Assembly: GCA_963785075.1 (NCBI GenBank) | Contig: CAWATW010000010.1 | Coordinates: 310,001-374,000, forward strand | Reading direction: 5' to 3' | DNA from: JAOUGY01 sp963785075 | GTDB taxonomy: Bacteria; Actinomycetota; Acidimicrobiia; Spongiisociales; ZC4RG35 | DNA length: 64,000 bases | Part shown: positions 54,373-63,399 of the stretch, in pieces | How the letters are laid out: every line of letters begins with the position of its first letter | Numbering within the stretch: the first letter of the stretch is position 1 | Notes under the pieces: generated by a model | The model's input: only the letters and a program-made list of their open reading frames with translations | Databases searched by the model: none | Told to the model about the DNA's origin: nothing | Translations under genes and position numbers: made by a program

Positions 54373-54987
54373 ATGACAGATGAGACGATACTTTCGGTCG
54401 CGGACGACGCACGGGACATGATCCTCCAACTCGGCCGGGAGGAGCCCGGTGACGAGGAATATGGCTTGTTCATCGAGGTGTCCGGGTTCGCGGGCCAGCG
54501 GTTCGAATACGACCTGAGCTTCATGACCGTCTCCTCTGCCGGCGATGCCCATCATGTCGAGCGCCATGGCGAACTCGCACTGATCGTGCCGATCGACGAT
54601 CTGGACAAGCTCCGTGGGGCCTCGTTGTCACTGACCGATCAGGGGCTCGCCATGAACAATCCCAACGCCCCTGCGTCACCGATGATGGAGGCACCAAAGG
54701 GTGACCTCACGGGGCCGCTGGCGGATCAGGTTCAGGTCGTTCTGCAGGACCAGATCAACCCTGCGATCGCATCTCACGGTGGAGCCGCCGAATTGGTGAG
54801 TGTCGAGGGATCGACCGCCTATCTGAAGCTGATGGGCGGCTGCCAGGGGTGTGGCATGGCGCAGGTCACCTTGAAGCAAGGCATCGAGCGGATTCTCCTC
54901 GAGGCGATCCCGGAGTTGACCGGCGTTGTCGACGTGACAGATCACGCCTCGGGGAACGACCCGTACTACCAGGCCTCCAAGAAGTAG
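54373..54987 (+). CDS. nfuA: NfuA-like iron-sulfur scaffold protein
   Basis: The 204-residue product has a degenerate A-type (HesB-like) domain at 1-100 and a NifU C-terminal domain with the cluster-binding CQGC at 157-160. NfuA carriers deliver [4Fe-4S] clusters to target enzymes and repair damaged ones. The ATG at 54373 has TACCAT at 54357-54362; an ATG at 54361 overlaps that box and is less likely. It is convergent with the SLH protease. Confidence 0.9.
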   Translation: MTDETILSVADDARDMILQLGREEPGDEEYGLFIEVSGFAGQRFEYDLSFMTVSSAGDAHHVERHGELALIVPIDDLDKLRGASLSLTDQGLAMNNPNAPASPMMEAPKGDLTGPLADQVQVVLQDQINPAIASHGGAAELVSVEGSTAYLKLMGGCQGCGMAQVTLKQGIERILLEAIPELTGVVDVTDHASGNDPYYQASKK

Positions 54988-54994
54988 CTGTCGG

Positions 54995-56662
54995 TCACAG
55001 TCGCTCGGCTCTTCGCAGAAACGCCGCCATCTGGCCACGTGTGACCGGATCGTCCGGGCAGAAGGCGGTGGTCGTGCACCCGGTGGTGATCCCCGAGGCG
55101 GCAAGTGCGTTGATGTCGTTTTCGAACACCGACGTCTCGTCGTCGGAGAACACATCGTCCCCCGAGGGCTGGAGTGTGTACGCCCGCTTCAGGAACGCCG
55201 CCATCTGGCCACGTGTGACCGGATCGTCCGGGCAGAAGGCGGTGGTCGTGCACCCGGTGGTGATCCCGGAGGCGGCAAGTGCGTTGATGTCGTTTTCGAA
55301 CACCGACGTCTCGTCGTCGGAGAATGCATCTGTCCCCGAAGCGGGCAGTCCGAGCGTCCTGACGAGGAAAGCCGCCATCTGGCCTCGGGTGATTGCTTCG
55401 TCGGGGCAGAAGAAGTCGCCGCGCGGCGGATTGCATCCTTTGGTGATGCCTTCGCCGGCGACCCATTCGATGTCGCCTTCGAACACGGAGAGGTCGTCGT
55501 CGAGGAACCAGCCGCTGTCGGTGAGACCGCCTTCCACCAGCACGTCGACGCTCGTGGCGGTGGCCGCAGACACCGTCACAGGCACCCCGGCGACGGTGAA
55601 GGACGTTCCGGCCCGGTGGAACTGCGGGAAGTCCGGATAGGGAGCGGCCACGGCCGGGACAGGTGATATGTCGGCGAGGATGCCAAAGCACGGCGAATCG
55701 GCGGGCAGAGGCGAGCAGGCGTCTTCGCGTTGGTCGACTCGGTAGACCTCGACGCCGAGGGCGTCGACGCTGACCGGAGAGTTGGCGTCGAGAACCGGGT
55801 CGTCGGGGCCCCGCACCGACAAGGCGTAGAAGAAGCCTTCCTCACCGGTGGTGATGACGACCATGCGGGTTCCTGTCATACCCACTGTCCCCACCCGATA
55901 GGTGCGATCGCCACCGTGATGCAGAGCCACCTGTTCGGGCTCGATCCACCCGGCTGCGTACAGATTGAAAGCGTTGGTCCCTCCCCAACCCAACGACATC
56001 ACGTCGAGTTCGTTGTCGTACGGATCGTCTGCACCCGGATGCGCCCAGTGGAAGGTGTGACCCATCTCGTGCGCGGCGATCGATCCCGCAGGTGAGAACT
56101 CGTAGGCGGCGATCTCCACGACGGTGGCGCCGTCGACCTCGGCTCGTCGGGAGATGCCCTCGTACAGCAGACTCTCTGTGGTCCAGGAAATGGTTCCGGG
56201 GCCACCCTTGCCGACCTCGGAGCTGCTCCCGTCTGAGATGACCGAGAAGTCGTCCACGTACAGTCGGGGCACGGTCGTGTCGTGGGGCTGGTCGATTCCG
56301 CAAGCGTCGACGGAGGCGGTACCGGCCCCCCGGAAGACGGGTCGGTACCGGCCCTCGGAGATCTCCTCGAAGTAGTCGGCGGTCACGCCGTTGAGTGCCG
56401 TCACCGCCGTGCTCAGGTCGAGACCGAGAGAGTCCATGGCGGGATCCGTGCAGATCCAGACATCCCAGGTCTCGCTGCCCGAGGTGAAGAGGCGATGATA
56501 CGGGGCAAAGGCGACGAGTCCCATGGGGTCGGCGGCATATGCGTCCTCGAAGGCGATCTCGATCGCTGCCTGCGGCACCAGACCCTCGACCGGTTGCGTC
56601 TCCAACACGATGTCATCTCCTCGAGGGACCCGGTTCCCTTCGGCGCACCGCGGGGCTCGCAA
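54995..56662 (-). CDS. secreted SLH-domain metalloprotease, start frameshifted
   Basis: The 555-residue frame has a zincin-like domain with HEMGHTFHWAH (198-208), the HExxHxxxxxH pattern, and an LDVMSLGWGG Met-turn nearby. Three SLH domains (about 380-555) then anchor it to the cell wall. The frame begins at a TTG (56662) with no signal peptide. A good signal peptide, MPSVRRSLLVWLLATLMISI, is coded just upstream in another frame (56613-56720). One surplus base in the C-run near 56655 would explain the split. The last two SLH repeats are nearly identical in DNA. It probably cleaves an extracellular protein. Confidence 0.75.
   Translation of the reverse strand: MRAPRCAEGNRVPRGDDIVLETQPVEGLVPQAAIEIAFEDAYAADPMGLVAFAPYHRLFTSGSETWDVWICTDPAMDSLGLDLSTAVTALNGVTADYFEEISEGRYRPVFRGAGTASVDACGIDQPHDTTVPRLYVDDFSVISDGSSSEVGKGGPGTISWTTESLLYEGISRRAEVDGATVVEIAAYEFSPAGSIAAHEMGHTFHWAHPGADDPYDNELDVMSLGWGGTNAFNLYAAGWIEPEQVALHHGGDRTYRVGTVGMTGTRMVVITTGEEGFFYALSVRGPDDPVLDANSPVSVDALGVEVYRVDQREDACSPLPADSPCFGILADISPVPAVAAPYPDFPQFHRAGTSFTVAGVPVTVSAATATSVDVLVEGGLTDSGWFLDDDLSVFEGDIEWVAGEGITKGCNPPRGDFFCPDEAITRGQMAAFLVRTLGLPASGTDAFSDDETSVFENDINALAASGITTGCTTTAFCPDDPVTRGQMAAFLKRAYTLQPSGDDVFSDDETSVFENDINALAASGITTGCTTTAFCPDDPVTRGQMAAFLRRAERL
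55021..55324. repeat. near-identical direct repeat within the SLH domains
   Basis: Positions 55021-55150 and 55195-55324 match over 130 bp with one difference that I can see, at a period of 174 bp (58 residues). They encode the last two SLH domains. The first SLH domain is much more different, so the last two are a recent copy or gene conversion. Confidence 0.85.
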
Positions 56663-56720
56663 TGGAGATCATGAGGGTGGCGAGCAGCCACACGAGCAAT
56701 GAACGACGGACTGAAGGCAT
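56613..56720 (-). pseudogene. out-of-frame signal peptide of the SLH metalloprotease
   Basis: An ATG at 56720 opens a 35-codon frame whose first 24 residues are a classic signal peptide ending ASPA. It then runs out of frame with the protease and stops at 56613. It overlaps the protease reading frame, so the two belong to one gene. Confidence 0.6.
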
Positions 56721-56805
56721 GGAGACGACCCTGTTCGGCTTCTCGGACTCTAACGCGCCGAGGCCTCTGAGCTCGATGTGGCGCCGGCGAACTAGCGTCT
56801 GCGAC

Positions 56806-57418
56806 GTGGGTTACACGCGCGCTCAACTGGCGCTGTGCGAAGGCGCCGAAGTGCCGGATCTCATCGGAGCCGGCTGCAAGCTGCTTTTCGTAGGCATCAA
56901 TCCCGGGTTGTGGACCGCGGCGACCGGCATCCACTTCGCCCATCCATCGAACCGCTTCTATCCGAGCCTTCTCGAGGCAGGGATCATCGACGTGCCAGTC
57001 GTCGTCGATCCAGAGTGCCCGTCGATCGCGATACCTGGTGTGGCACCGAGTCCACGGGTTGTGGGCTCGGGCCGAATGCAGATGATCGAACGCGGTACCG
57101 GGATCACCAACCTCGTGCGCCGAGCAACTGCACGTGCATCCGAACTGCGTGCAGACGAACTGAGAGAAGGCGCCGAGACGCTTCGGCGAGACCGTCGCCC
57201 GCCACGCGCCCTGCCGTGGTCGCAATCGCCGGCATCACTGCATTTCGCACTGCTTTCGGACGACCCCGTGCGGCCTTGGGACCTCAGGACATGAACATCG
57301 ACGGAACAACGTCTGGGTGGTCCCGAATCCGAGCGGCCTCAATGCCCACGAGACCGTGGCGACTCTCGCTCGACAATATCGGGAGGTGGCAGAGCACGCA
57401 GGACTGGATCTCCGATGA
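56806..57418 (+). pseudogene. mug: G/U mismatch-specific DNA glycosylase (Mug), frameshifted
   Basis: The N-terminal part is clear: LLFVGINPGLW, the HFAHPSNRFYPSLL segment and ERGTGITNLVRRATARASEL. It would excise uracil from G:U mismatches. After about residue 125 the frame is lost. Pieces of the family's C-terminus follow in other frames: ETVARHA (frame +1), AVVAIAGITAFRTAFGRP (frame +2), then NNVWVVPNPSGLNAHETV (frame +1) to a stop at 57416-57418. At least three indels are needed. GTG at 56806 has TAGCGT seven bases upstream. It may be decayed or misread; see findings. Confidence 0.8.
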
Positions 57419-57669
57419 CAGATGCTCCCACAGAGCGCCAGGTGCTCTATGCGCTGGTGAGCGCCGGGTTCCTGACGGTGGTGGCCGTATTGATCGTGGG
57501 CGCGGCCGCCGCCGGTCTCGTTCCGACGTGGTGGTCGGTGGCCACCTCCATCGTCTGGCTCGGCGTCGGCGCAGTCACGGTGCTGCGCTGGAGAGACACC
57601 CGGATGGTGCTCCTGCTCACGATCGCCCTGTTCGTGGCGTGGACCATCGGAACGCTCGTGGTGTCATGA
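57415..57669 (+). CDS. small membrane protein, two spans
   Basis: The 84-residue product has two hydrophobic segments (about 12-55, possibly two short spans, and 64-84). I do not recognise it. Its start overlaps the end of the glycosylase by 4 bp and its stop overlaps the start of the DUF429 gene by 4 bp. It is intact although both neighbours are frameshifted. Confidence 0.6.
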   Translation: MTDAPTERQVLYALVSAGFLTVVAVLIVGAAAAGLVPTWWSVATSIVWLGVGAVTVLRWRDTRMVLLLTIALFVAWTIGTLVVS

Positions 57670-58293
57670 GAGCCATCGGGATCGACAAGGCACGTGGCGG
57701 ATGGGTGGCCGTGATGCTCGAAGATGGTGCCTTCACCGGAGCGGTGTTCGTCGAACGGGTCGAGCAGATGCAGACCATGGACGCATCGTGGGTTGCCGTC
57801 GACATGCCCATGGCATTTCCCTCTGCGGGCAGAAGACCTGCGGAGCTGCAGGCCCGTCGCCTGTTGGGCCGGCGTGCTTCGACGGTATTCCTGACGCCCC
57901 CACGTTCGAGCGTCGAGAACGGGGTGGGAGGAGGCTCGATCGGCGGGTGTGAGCAAGCAGATGTGGAACCTGGTGCCGTCGATCGTCGAGGTGGAGGCCT
58001 GCCGAGAGCCCAACTGGATCGAGGTCCACCCGGAGGTCGTCTTCGCAGCGCTCGGAGGCTCACCGCTTCCATCAAAGAAGACGTGGGACGGAGCGATGGC
58101 GAGAAGGGCGCATCTCGCAGCGGCGGGTGTCCTGCTTCCCGATGATCTCGCTTCGGCCGGCAAGGTCGCCGTGGACGACGTCCTCGACGCTGCGGCCTGC
58201 GCTCTGGTGGCGTCGAAACATCCCGGCGCCACGATGGCGCTTGGCACGGCGGGAGAGGAGATCTGGACCATCCAACCGGATGTCGCCGGTTGA
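57666..58293 (+). pseudogene. DUF429 family protein, frameshifted
   Basis: The start reads MRAIGIDKARGGWVAV, and AVDMPMAFPSAGRRPAE follows; both are DUF429-type. Near 57921 a GGGG run breaks the frame. Removing one G gives NGWEEARSAGVSKQMWNL and then the family's C-terminal half (VEVHPE-like EVHPEVVFAALGG, then AVDDVLDAAACALVA) to a stop at 58291-58293. DUF429 proteins have an RNase-H-like fold and unknown role. The break may be a homopolymer error. Confidence 0.75.
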
Positions 58294-58305
58294 GCCGGCG
58301 GCTCA
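58291..58305. terminator. palindrome joining two convergent stop codons
   Basis: TGAGCC, GGC, GGCTCA: the left arm begins with the DUF429 stop (58291-58293) and the right arm ends with the minus-strand DUF3179 stop (58303-58305). It is a short perfect inverted repeat and could serve both genes. Confidence 0.4.
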
Positions 58306-59541
58306 GGGTTGCCAGACCCGGGCGTCGGGGAAGAACGCCTGGAAGGCGAACCAGAACTCGTTGCGATGAGGAGCCAATTGGAGACGGCTTCCCGCCAGAG
58401 GTCCCTCGATTGCATCGCCGAGAAGGGTCCATGTGGTGCCGGTCTCCTCATCCACGAAGCGGTCATCCCCTATCGCGGCAAACGTCAACGTGTCACCGTC
58501 GACGGTCGACAAGTACGCAACGCCTGTGCCCACAGACCGCCCGTTGGCGATGCTCGAGGCGTCGAGGGCATCGGCGGTTTCAGGTGCACCCCATATGACC
58601 ACGATGGGCTCTCCATCCACCTGGTCGTTGATCGCCCCGGCCGCTTCGATGAGATGGAACGGATAGGCAACGTCCTCTTGCTCGATGCCGACGCCCACGA
58701 CGCGGGACAGGGCCGGATAGCGGTCGTCGACCTCGCCGTCGAAGAACGAGCCAATCGGCCCCGCCGACGAGGAATAGCCGACGTAGGGGTTGGCTCCGTA
58801 CGGGATCCCAAATCCCTGTTCGGCTGCCATCACCAGCCCGTCGGAGTGGCGCTCACGGAAATCCGCCCATGAGAGAATGGCCGAAGGAACTGGCTCGAGC
58901 CGGCTCCCGGCGAGGTCTCCGACGATCGACTCACCTGTGATCTGTTGCCAGAGCGACTCGGTTGCGTCGTCCCACATCACCAGGTCGGATTGCCGGAGCA
59001 GCCCCGAAACCCCGAATCGGAGCGTGGTGCCATCGACCACGGGGTCGAAGGCCAGTGCGGTGTTGCACAGCGGACAGTAGGTGACCACGACGGGAGTTCC
59101 GTCGAAGTCGTCGTTGACGATCTCGTGCCGCGTCATGATGGAGAGTGGATAGAAGCGGGCCGAACCTCCCACCTCCACCACTGCGCCGGGCTCTCGATCG
59201 TCGAGCCAGTCCGAACCCCCGACGGCCTCGAACACCGGGTCGTCGATCGGCGGGATGAGGTCACGAGGATCGATGGCGCGGATCCCGACTTTCAACTCCT
59301 CGAGATCGATGGTGCTGACATCGAAGTTCGTTTCCCACTCCGACGTTACCGTCACCAGTCTCGACGGGAGCTCGGTCGGCTCGGCATCGGTCCCCGATCC
59401 GGCGCCATCCGGATCTTCCACGATGGAGACCGTGGGGTCTGGCGAGGTTTGCCCCGTGGTCGTTGTGGAGTCGGTCGCGTCCGAGGAGCAGGCGGACAGG
59501 AGGAGCACCAGGGCTGGGACCGACCAATACAGGCGACGCAT
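58303..59541 (-). CDS. DUF3179 lipoprotein
   Basis: The 412-residue product has a lipoprotein signal ending LSAC (Cys18), an acidic Thr-rich linker to about residue 60 and then a DUF3179 domain. The domain's CxxC is TYCPLCNTALAF with Cys156 and Cys159, and GVSGLLRQSDLVMWDDATESLW follows (given by its ends, near 180-201). The role of DUF3179 is unknown; the CxxC suggests a metal or redox function. ATG at 59541 gives the signal peptide; a TTG at 59556 would add five residues. Confidence 0.85.
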   Translation of the reverse strand: MRRLYWSVPALVLLLSACSSDATDSTTTTGQTSPDPTVSIVEDPDGAGSGTDAEPTELPSRLVTVTSEWETNFDVSTIDLEELKVGIRAIDPRDLIPPIDDPVFEAVGGSDWLDDREPGAVVEVGGSARFYPLSIMTRHEIVNDDFDGTPVVVTYCPLCNTALAFDPVVDGTTLRFGVSGLLRQSDLVMWDDATESLWQQITGESIVGDLAGSRLEPVPSAILSWADFRERHSDGLVMAAEQGFGIPYGANPYVGYSSSAGPIGSFFDGEVDDRYPALSRVVGVGIEQEDVAYPFHLIEAAGAINDQVDGEPIVVIWGAPETADALDASSIANGRSVGTGVAYLSTVDGDTLTFAAIGDDRFVDEETGTTWTLLGDAIEGPLAGSRLQLAPHRNEFWFAFQAFFPDARVWQP

Positions 59542-59622
59542 CGATCCTTTCAACACCGCAAGGCCGGAGGCATTCCCGACACTCGCTTGACTCTCGGCGC
59601 CCGACGTTATTCAATCGGAGAT

Positions 59623-60615
59623 GTGAGACGTGTGACGATCGATGACGTCGCACGCCGATCCGGAGTTTCGGTGGCGACGGTGAGCCGTGCGGTTCGAGGC
59701 CTGCCCAACGTCTCGCCCAACACGAGACGGAAGGTGTTGGAAGCGGCCGAGGCTTTGCGGTACCGAGCCGATCCCAACGCCTCGAGGCTGGCGGCCGGCA
59801 AGACAGGGCTGGTGGTGATGGCCGTTCCGTCGATCACGCCCTGGTACATGGGTCAGGCGGTGGCGGGGGTGGAGGCCGTTCTGTCGGCGGCCGGACTCGA
59901 GTTGTCGTTGGTGTTTCTCACCGACGATGCAAGCCGCAAACTCGCCCGTCACGAGCCCGGTTCGCTGGCGCATGGCGCCGATGCCCTGGTGCTGCTCGAC
60001 GTGGCTCCTGACCCCGATGCCCTGGACTCACCCGTGCCGATGGTCGTCGTAGGTGTGGACACAGAGCGGTTCGACTCGGTGTCGATCGACAACATCGAGG
60101 GTGGAGCCCTGGCTGGACGTCACATCGCGTCGCTGGGACACCTTCGTTTTGGGCTGATCGGCGGTTCCCCGGATGACATCGCCGGTGCCGTGGGCCGCGA
60201 GCGTCTCGAAGGCTTCCGATCGGGGTTTGCAGAGGTCGCGGGGCCCATCGGTGAGGAGTCCTCGGCCTTCGGGAACTTCTCGGCGCTGGGCGGATACGAG
60301 GCGATGCTCGAGCTTCTCGATCGACCTCGACCACCGACGGCCGTGTTTGCGGTATCGGACGAGATGGCCATGGGGGCCATGCGGGCAGTGGAGGACCGTG
60401 GCGTTTCGGCTTCCGGCCGTCCGTCGATCGTGGGCTTCGACGATCACGAGCTGGCGTTCGCGATGGGTCTGACCACAGTTGCCCAGGATCCGGCGGACAT
60501 GGGAGCAGTCGGCGCCGGCCGTCTGCTTTCGAGGCTGGACGGTGAGCGCGATGCACCGGTGAGCCTCCACGGCGATGTCCACCTCGTGGTCCGGCAGTCG
60601 ACCAGAACCTGCTGA
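59623..60615 (+). CDS. LacI-family repressor of the sugar transporter
   Basis: The 330-residue product has the N-terminal LacI helix-turn-helix TIDDVARRSGVSVATVSRAV (5-24) with the hinge ending NASRLAAGKTG, and a periplasmic-binding-type effector domain (about 60-330). The GTG at 59623 precedes the canonical MRRVTIDDVA. It lies 130 bp upstream of, and on the same strand as, the sugar-binding protein gene, whose promoter holds a LacI-type operator. Confidence 0.92.
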   Translation: MRRVTIDDVARRSGVSVATVSRAVRGLPNVSPNTRRKVLEAAEALRYRADPNASRLAAGKTGLVVMAVPSITPWYMGQAVAGVEAVLSAAGLELSLVFLTDDASRKLARHEPGSLAHGADALVLLDVAPDPDALDSPVPMVVVGVDTERFDSVSIDNIEGGALAGRHIASLGHLRFGLIGGSPDDIAGAVGRERLEGFRSGFAEVAGPIGEESSAFGNFSALGGYEAMLELLDRPRPPTAVFAVSDEMAMGAMRAVEDRGVSASGRPSIVGFDDHELAFAMGLTTVAQDPADMGAVGAGRLLSRLDGERDAPVSLHGDVHLVVRQSTRTC

Positions 60616-60622
60616 CCGGTGG

Positions 60623-60665
60623 TTGGCGACGTGAGAGCCATCGTTCTAGTGTGGAAGCGCTTACA
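60623..60665 (+). promoter_or_regulatory. promoter and LacI-type operator of the sugar transporter
   Basis: TTGGCG (60623-60628) and TAGTGT (60647-60652) are 18 bp apart. TGGAAGCGCTTACA (60652-60665) fits the LacI-family consensus TGNAANCGNTNNCA and overlaps the -10 end, so bound repressor would block initiation. The effector would be a sugar. Confidence 0.7.
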
Positions 60666-60745
60666 TCACGGGCGTGCAGCCTCCTGGCGACAGGCCCGGT
60701 GAGCCCCTCCGGCGATCTGGAGGGAAACGACATACGGGAGGAAAC

Positions 60746-62131
60746 ATGATGGAGAGGAAGCGTCGCTTCTTCGTTCTCTTCGCCGTGCTTGCCCTTGTTG
60801 TTGCTGCCTGTGGTGGCGACGACGGTGAGGCCGGCGGTGAAGGCGACGGAGGAGAAGGCGGTGCTGCCGCAGAGTTCAACCTCTTTGGCGCCCCGACCGG
60901 CGTGGAAGGTGAGGCCCTCCAGGGCTTCATCGACGCATACAACGAGGAAACCGGATCGAGCATCACGTACACCGGCTCTGACGACTTCGAGTCCCAGCTC
61001 CGGATCCAGGTCGACGGTGGCAACCCGCCGGCGGTCGCGTTCACGCCACAGCCGGCGTCGATCTGCGCATTCGCCGACGAGGGAGCTCTCGTCTCGCTGG
61101 AGGACATGGGATTCGACATCGCCGAGATGGAAGCGAATCACTCGAAGTTCTGGATGGACCTCGGGCTGTGCGAGGACGGAAACCACTACGGAATCCCGTG
61201 GTTCCCGAACTTCAAGTCGATCATCTTCTATCACCAGCCGACGTTCGAGGCCCTCGGTCTCGAGATCCCGGAGACCTGGGATGACCTTCTCGCCGTCTCT
61301 CAGCAGGCGGTCGATGCCGGGTACACCCCGTGGTGCTTCGGATTCGAGAGCGGTGGCGCAACGGGATGGCCGGGCACCGACTGGATCGAGGACATCCTCA
61401 TCCGTCAGTCCGGTGGTGACGTCTACGGTCAGTGGTTCAAGCACGAGATCCCGTTCAACGATCCTGCCGTCGCTTCGGCGTTCGACACGTTCGGTGAGCT
61501 GCTGTTCGCCGAAGGCTTCGTGCTCGGCGGTGCCGAGAACGTGGCCGGAGTGAACTTCAACGACTCGCCCGGACCTCTGTTCGTGGACGATGCCGGCCCC
61601 AACGGGGACGGACCTGGGTGTCTGATGCTCAAGCAGGGCTCCTTCATCCAGAACGTGTTCAAGGACCAGCCCGGGTACGAGGATGGCGAAGAGTCCGAGA
61701 TCTCAGTGTTCTCGTTCCCGAGCATCGACGGCAACGGCGGTGCGATGGGTGGCGGTGACACGCTGATCGTCTTCGACGGAGCAGACGAGAACGTGGCTGC
61801 CGTCAAGGACTGGATCACCCCGGACTGGCAGTGCACGCTGGCTTCGGCCAGTGGCGGCGGAATTGCGCCGTACGGCGGTCACGGTGTGGCCGGCGTCGAG
61901 CGTCTTCCGGGCCACAAGGACGTGAACCCCGATTGCTACGAGACCGACGCCGCCAAGGCGTTCGCAACCTCGATCACAGAGGCACTCGGCGCCAACACGT
62001 TTGCGTTCGATGCTTCGGACCTGATGCCGCCCGAAGTCGGCCAGGGTTCGTTCTGGACCGGCATGGTGGATTGGAGCCGCGGGACCCCTGCCCAGGAGGT
62101 CGTGGACGCCGTGGAGGCCAGCTGGCCGTGA
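60746..62131 (+). CDS. sugar ABC transporter substrate-binding lipoprotein
   Basis: The 461-residue product has a lipoprotein signal ending VAAC (Cys22), a Gly/Glu-rich linker and a family-1 carbohydrate-binding fold: FIDAYNEETGSSITYTGSDD near 60, NPPAVAFTPQPASICAFAD near 90 and YGIPWFPNFKSIIFY near 145. The AglE-like alpha-glucoside group is the nearest fit, supported by the adjacent AglF/AglG-type permeases. ATG at 60746 or 60749; the GGAGG site at 60737-60741 suits 60749 slightly better. Confidence 0.9.
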   Translation: MMERKRRFFVLFAVLALVVAACGGDDGEAGGEGDGGEGGAAAEFNLFGAPTGVEGEALQGFIDAYNEETGSSITYTGSDDFESQLRIQVDGGNPPAVAFTPQPASICAFADEGALVSLEDMGFDIAEMEANHSKFWMDLGLCEDGNHYGIPWFPNFKSIIFYHQPTFEALGLEIPETWDDLLAVSQQAVDAGYTPWCFGFESGGATGWPGTDWIEDILIRQSGGDVYGQWFKHEIPFNDPAVASAFDTFGELLFAEGFVLGGAENVAGVNFNDSPGPLFVDDAGPNGDGPGCLMLKQGSFIQNVFKDQPGYEDGEESEISVFSFPSIDGNGGAMGGGDTLIVFDGADENVAAVKDWITPDWQCTLASASGGGIAPYGGHGVAGVERLPGHKDVNPDCYETDAAKAFATSITEALGANTFAFDASDLMPPEVGQGSFWTGMVDWSRGTPAQEVVDAVEASWP

Positions 62132-62166
62132 TCGGTGGTCGCGTCACATGACGTGAGCCAAATGAT

Positions 62167-62198
62167 CGTGGAGGTGGCCAGCGATGGCCACCTCCACG
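62167..62198 (+). terminator. 14-bp hairpin after the sugar-binding protein gene
   Basis: CGTGGAGGTGGCCA (62167-62180), loop GCGA and TGGCCACCTCCACG (62185-62198), followed by TGTTTA. It lies 36 bp after the binding-protein stop and 44 bp before the permease start. It may be a partial terminator that raises binding-protein yield. Confidence 0.75.
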
Positions 62199-62241
62199 TG
62201 TTTAAGGTGAATGGCGCCCAGCGAGAGAGAGCGGAGGAGAG

Positions 62242-63399
62242 ATGACGACACCCCCCGTCATACACGACGACGATCGGGACGTCGGTCCGGGTCCGTCCGG
62301 CGAGTACGGGTCGGACAGTCACAGCCCAGTCGACTGGGTGCTGCGCATCGCGTCGGCGCTGGTCGTTCCTGCAGTCATCGTGGTCGTGTTCTTCAGCTTC
62401 GGGTATCTGAAGGACGACAACGCCAACAAGCTGCTGCAGGTTCTTCTGGCGTTGGTGGTCGGAATCGGCGGGGTCTGGGGCTTGTACTGGGGGATGGACA
62501 AGGCCGTGAGCATGCTGCCGAAGAAGTCGGCAGCCGCCACCCGTCCGTTCGCATACGTCGGGCCGGCGATGGTGCTCCTCGGCTTCTACCTCGTGTATCC
62601 GGCCGTCAACACGCTGATCATCTCCTTCAAGAACGCCTCCGGTTCCGAGTGGATCGGGATCGACAACTACGCACGGATCTTCACCGAGAGCCAATACCTC
62701 ATCTCGCTTCGGAACAGCGTGATCTGGGTGCTCGTGGTGCCGTTCACGGCGGTCGCCGTGGGCCTGGCATTCGCAACGATGACCGACAAGATCGGGAACC
62801 GGTGGGAGTCGTTCTCGAAGAGCCTGATCTTCCTGCCCATGGCGATCTCGTTCGTGGGCGCGTCGGTCGTCTTCACCTTCATCTACTCGTTCCGCCCCGC
62901 CGGGTTCGGAGAGCAGATCGGATTGCTCAACGGGATTCTCACGCAACTCGGTGGCGAGCCTGTGAACTGGGTGGCGCAACAGCCATGGAACAACCTGTAC
63001 CTGATGGTGATCCTCATCTGGCTGCAGACGGGTTTCTCCATGGTGATCTTGTCGTCGGCGATCAAGGGTGTGGAGGACGTTCTCCTGGAAGCGGCTCGGA
63101 TCGACGGAGCCAACGAGTGGCAGGTGTTCTGGAGAGTCGTGTTCCCGAGCATCTCGTCCACGGTGGTGGTCGTGTGGACCACGGTGATGATCACGGTGTG
63201 GAAGGTGTTCGACATCGTATGGGTGATGACCGGGGGCCGTGACGGTACCCAGGTGATCGCCCAACAGATGGTCCAGGAGTTCTTCACCAACAACAACGAC
63301 GGCATCGGCGCCGCGCTGGCGGTCATCCTCTTCGTCGCCGTTGTCCCGGTCCTCGTGCTCAACGTCAAGCGGTTCCAGGCTCAGGAGGCAATGCGATGA
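62242..63399 (+). CDS. sugar ABC permease, AglF/MalF type
   Basis: The 385-residue membrane protein has two or three N-terminal spans (about 33-80) before the usual six-span permease core, with VLEAARIDGANEWQVFWRVVFP-like EAA loop at about 278-300 (LLEAARIDGANEWQVF). It forms a heterodimer with the next permease. The ATG has GGAGAG upstream. Its stop overlaps the next start by 4 bp. The ATPase gene must lie beyond the window. Confidence 0.93.
   Translation: MTTPPVIHDDDRDVGPGPSGEYGSDSHSPVDWVLRIASALVVPAVIVVVFFSFGYLKDDNANKLLQVLLALVVGIGGVWGLYWGMDKAVSMLPKKSAAATRPFAYVGPAMVLLGFYLVYPAVNTLIISFKNASGSEWIGIDNYARIFTESQYLISLRNSVIWVLVVPFTAVAVGLAFATMTDKIGNRWESFSKSLIFLPMAISFVGASVVFTFIYSFRPAGFGEQIGLLNGILTQLGGEPVNWVAQQPWNNLYLMVILIWLQTGFSMVILSSAIKGVEDVLLEAARIDGANEWQVFWRVVFPSISSTVVVVWTTVMITVWKVFDIVWVMTGGRDGTQVIAQQMVQEFFTNNNDGIGAALAVILFVAVVPVLVLNVKRFQAQEAMR

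Noticed and set aside
57949..58293. A separate short gene starting at 57949
   Set aside because: Its product is the C-terminal half of DUF429, directly continuing the gene that starts at 57666 after one frameshift.
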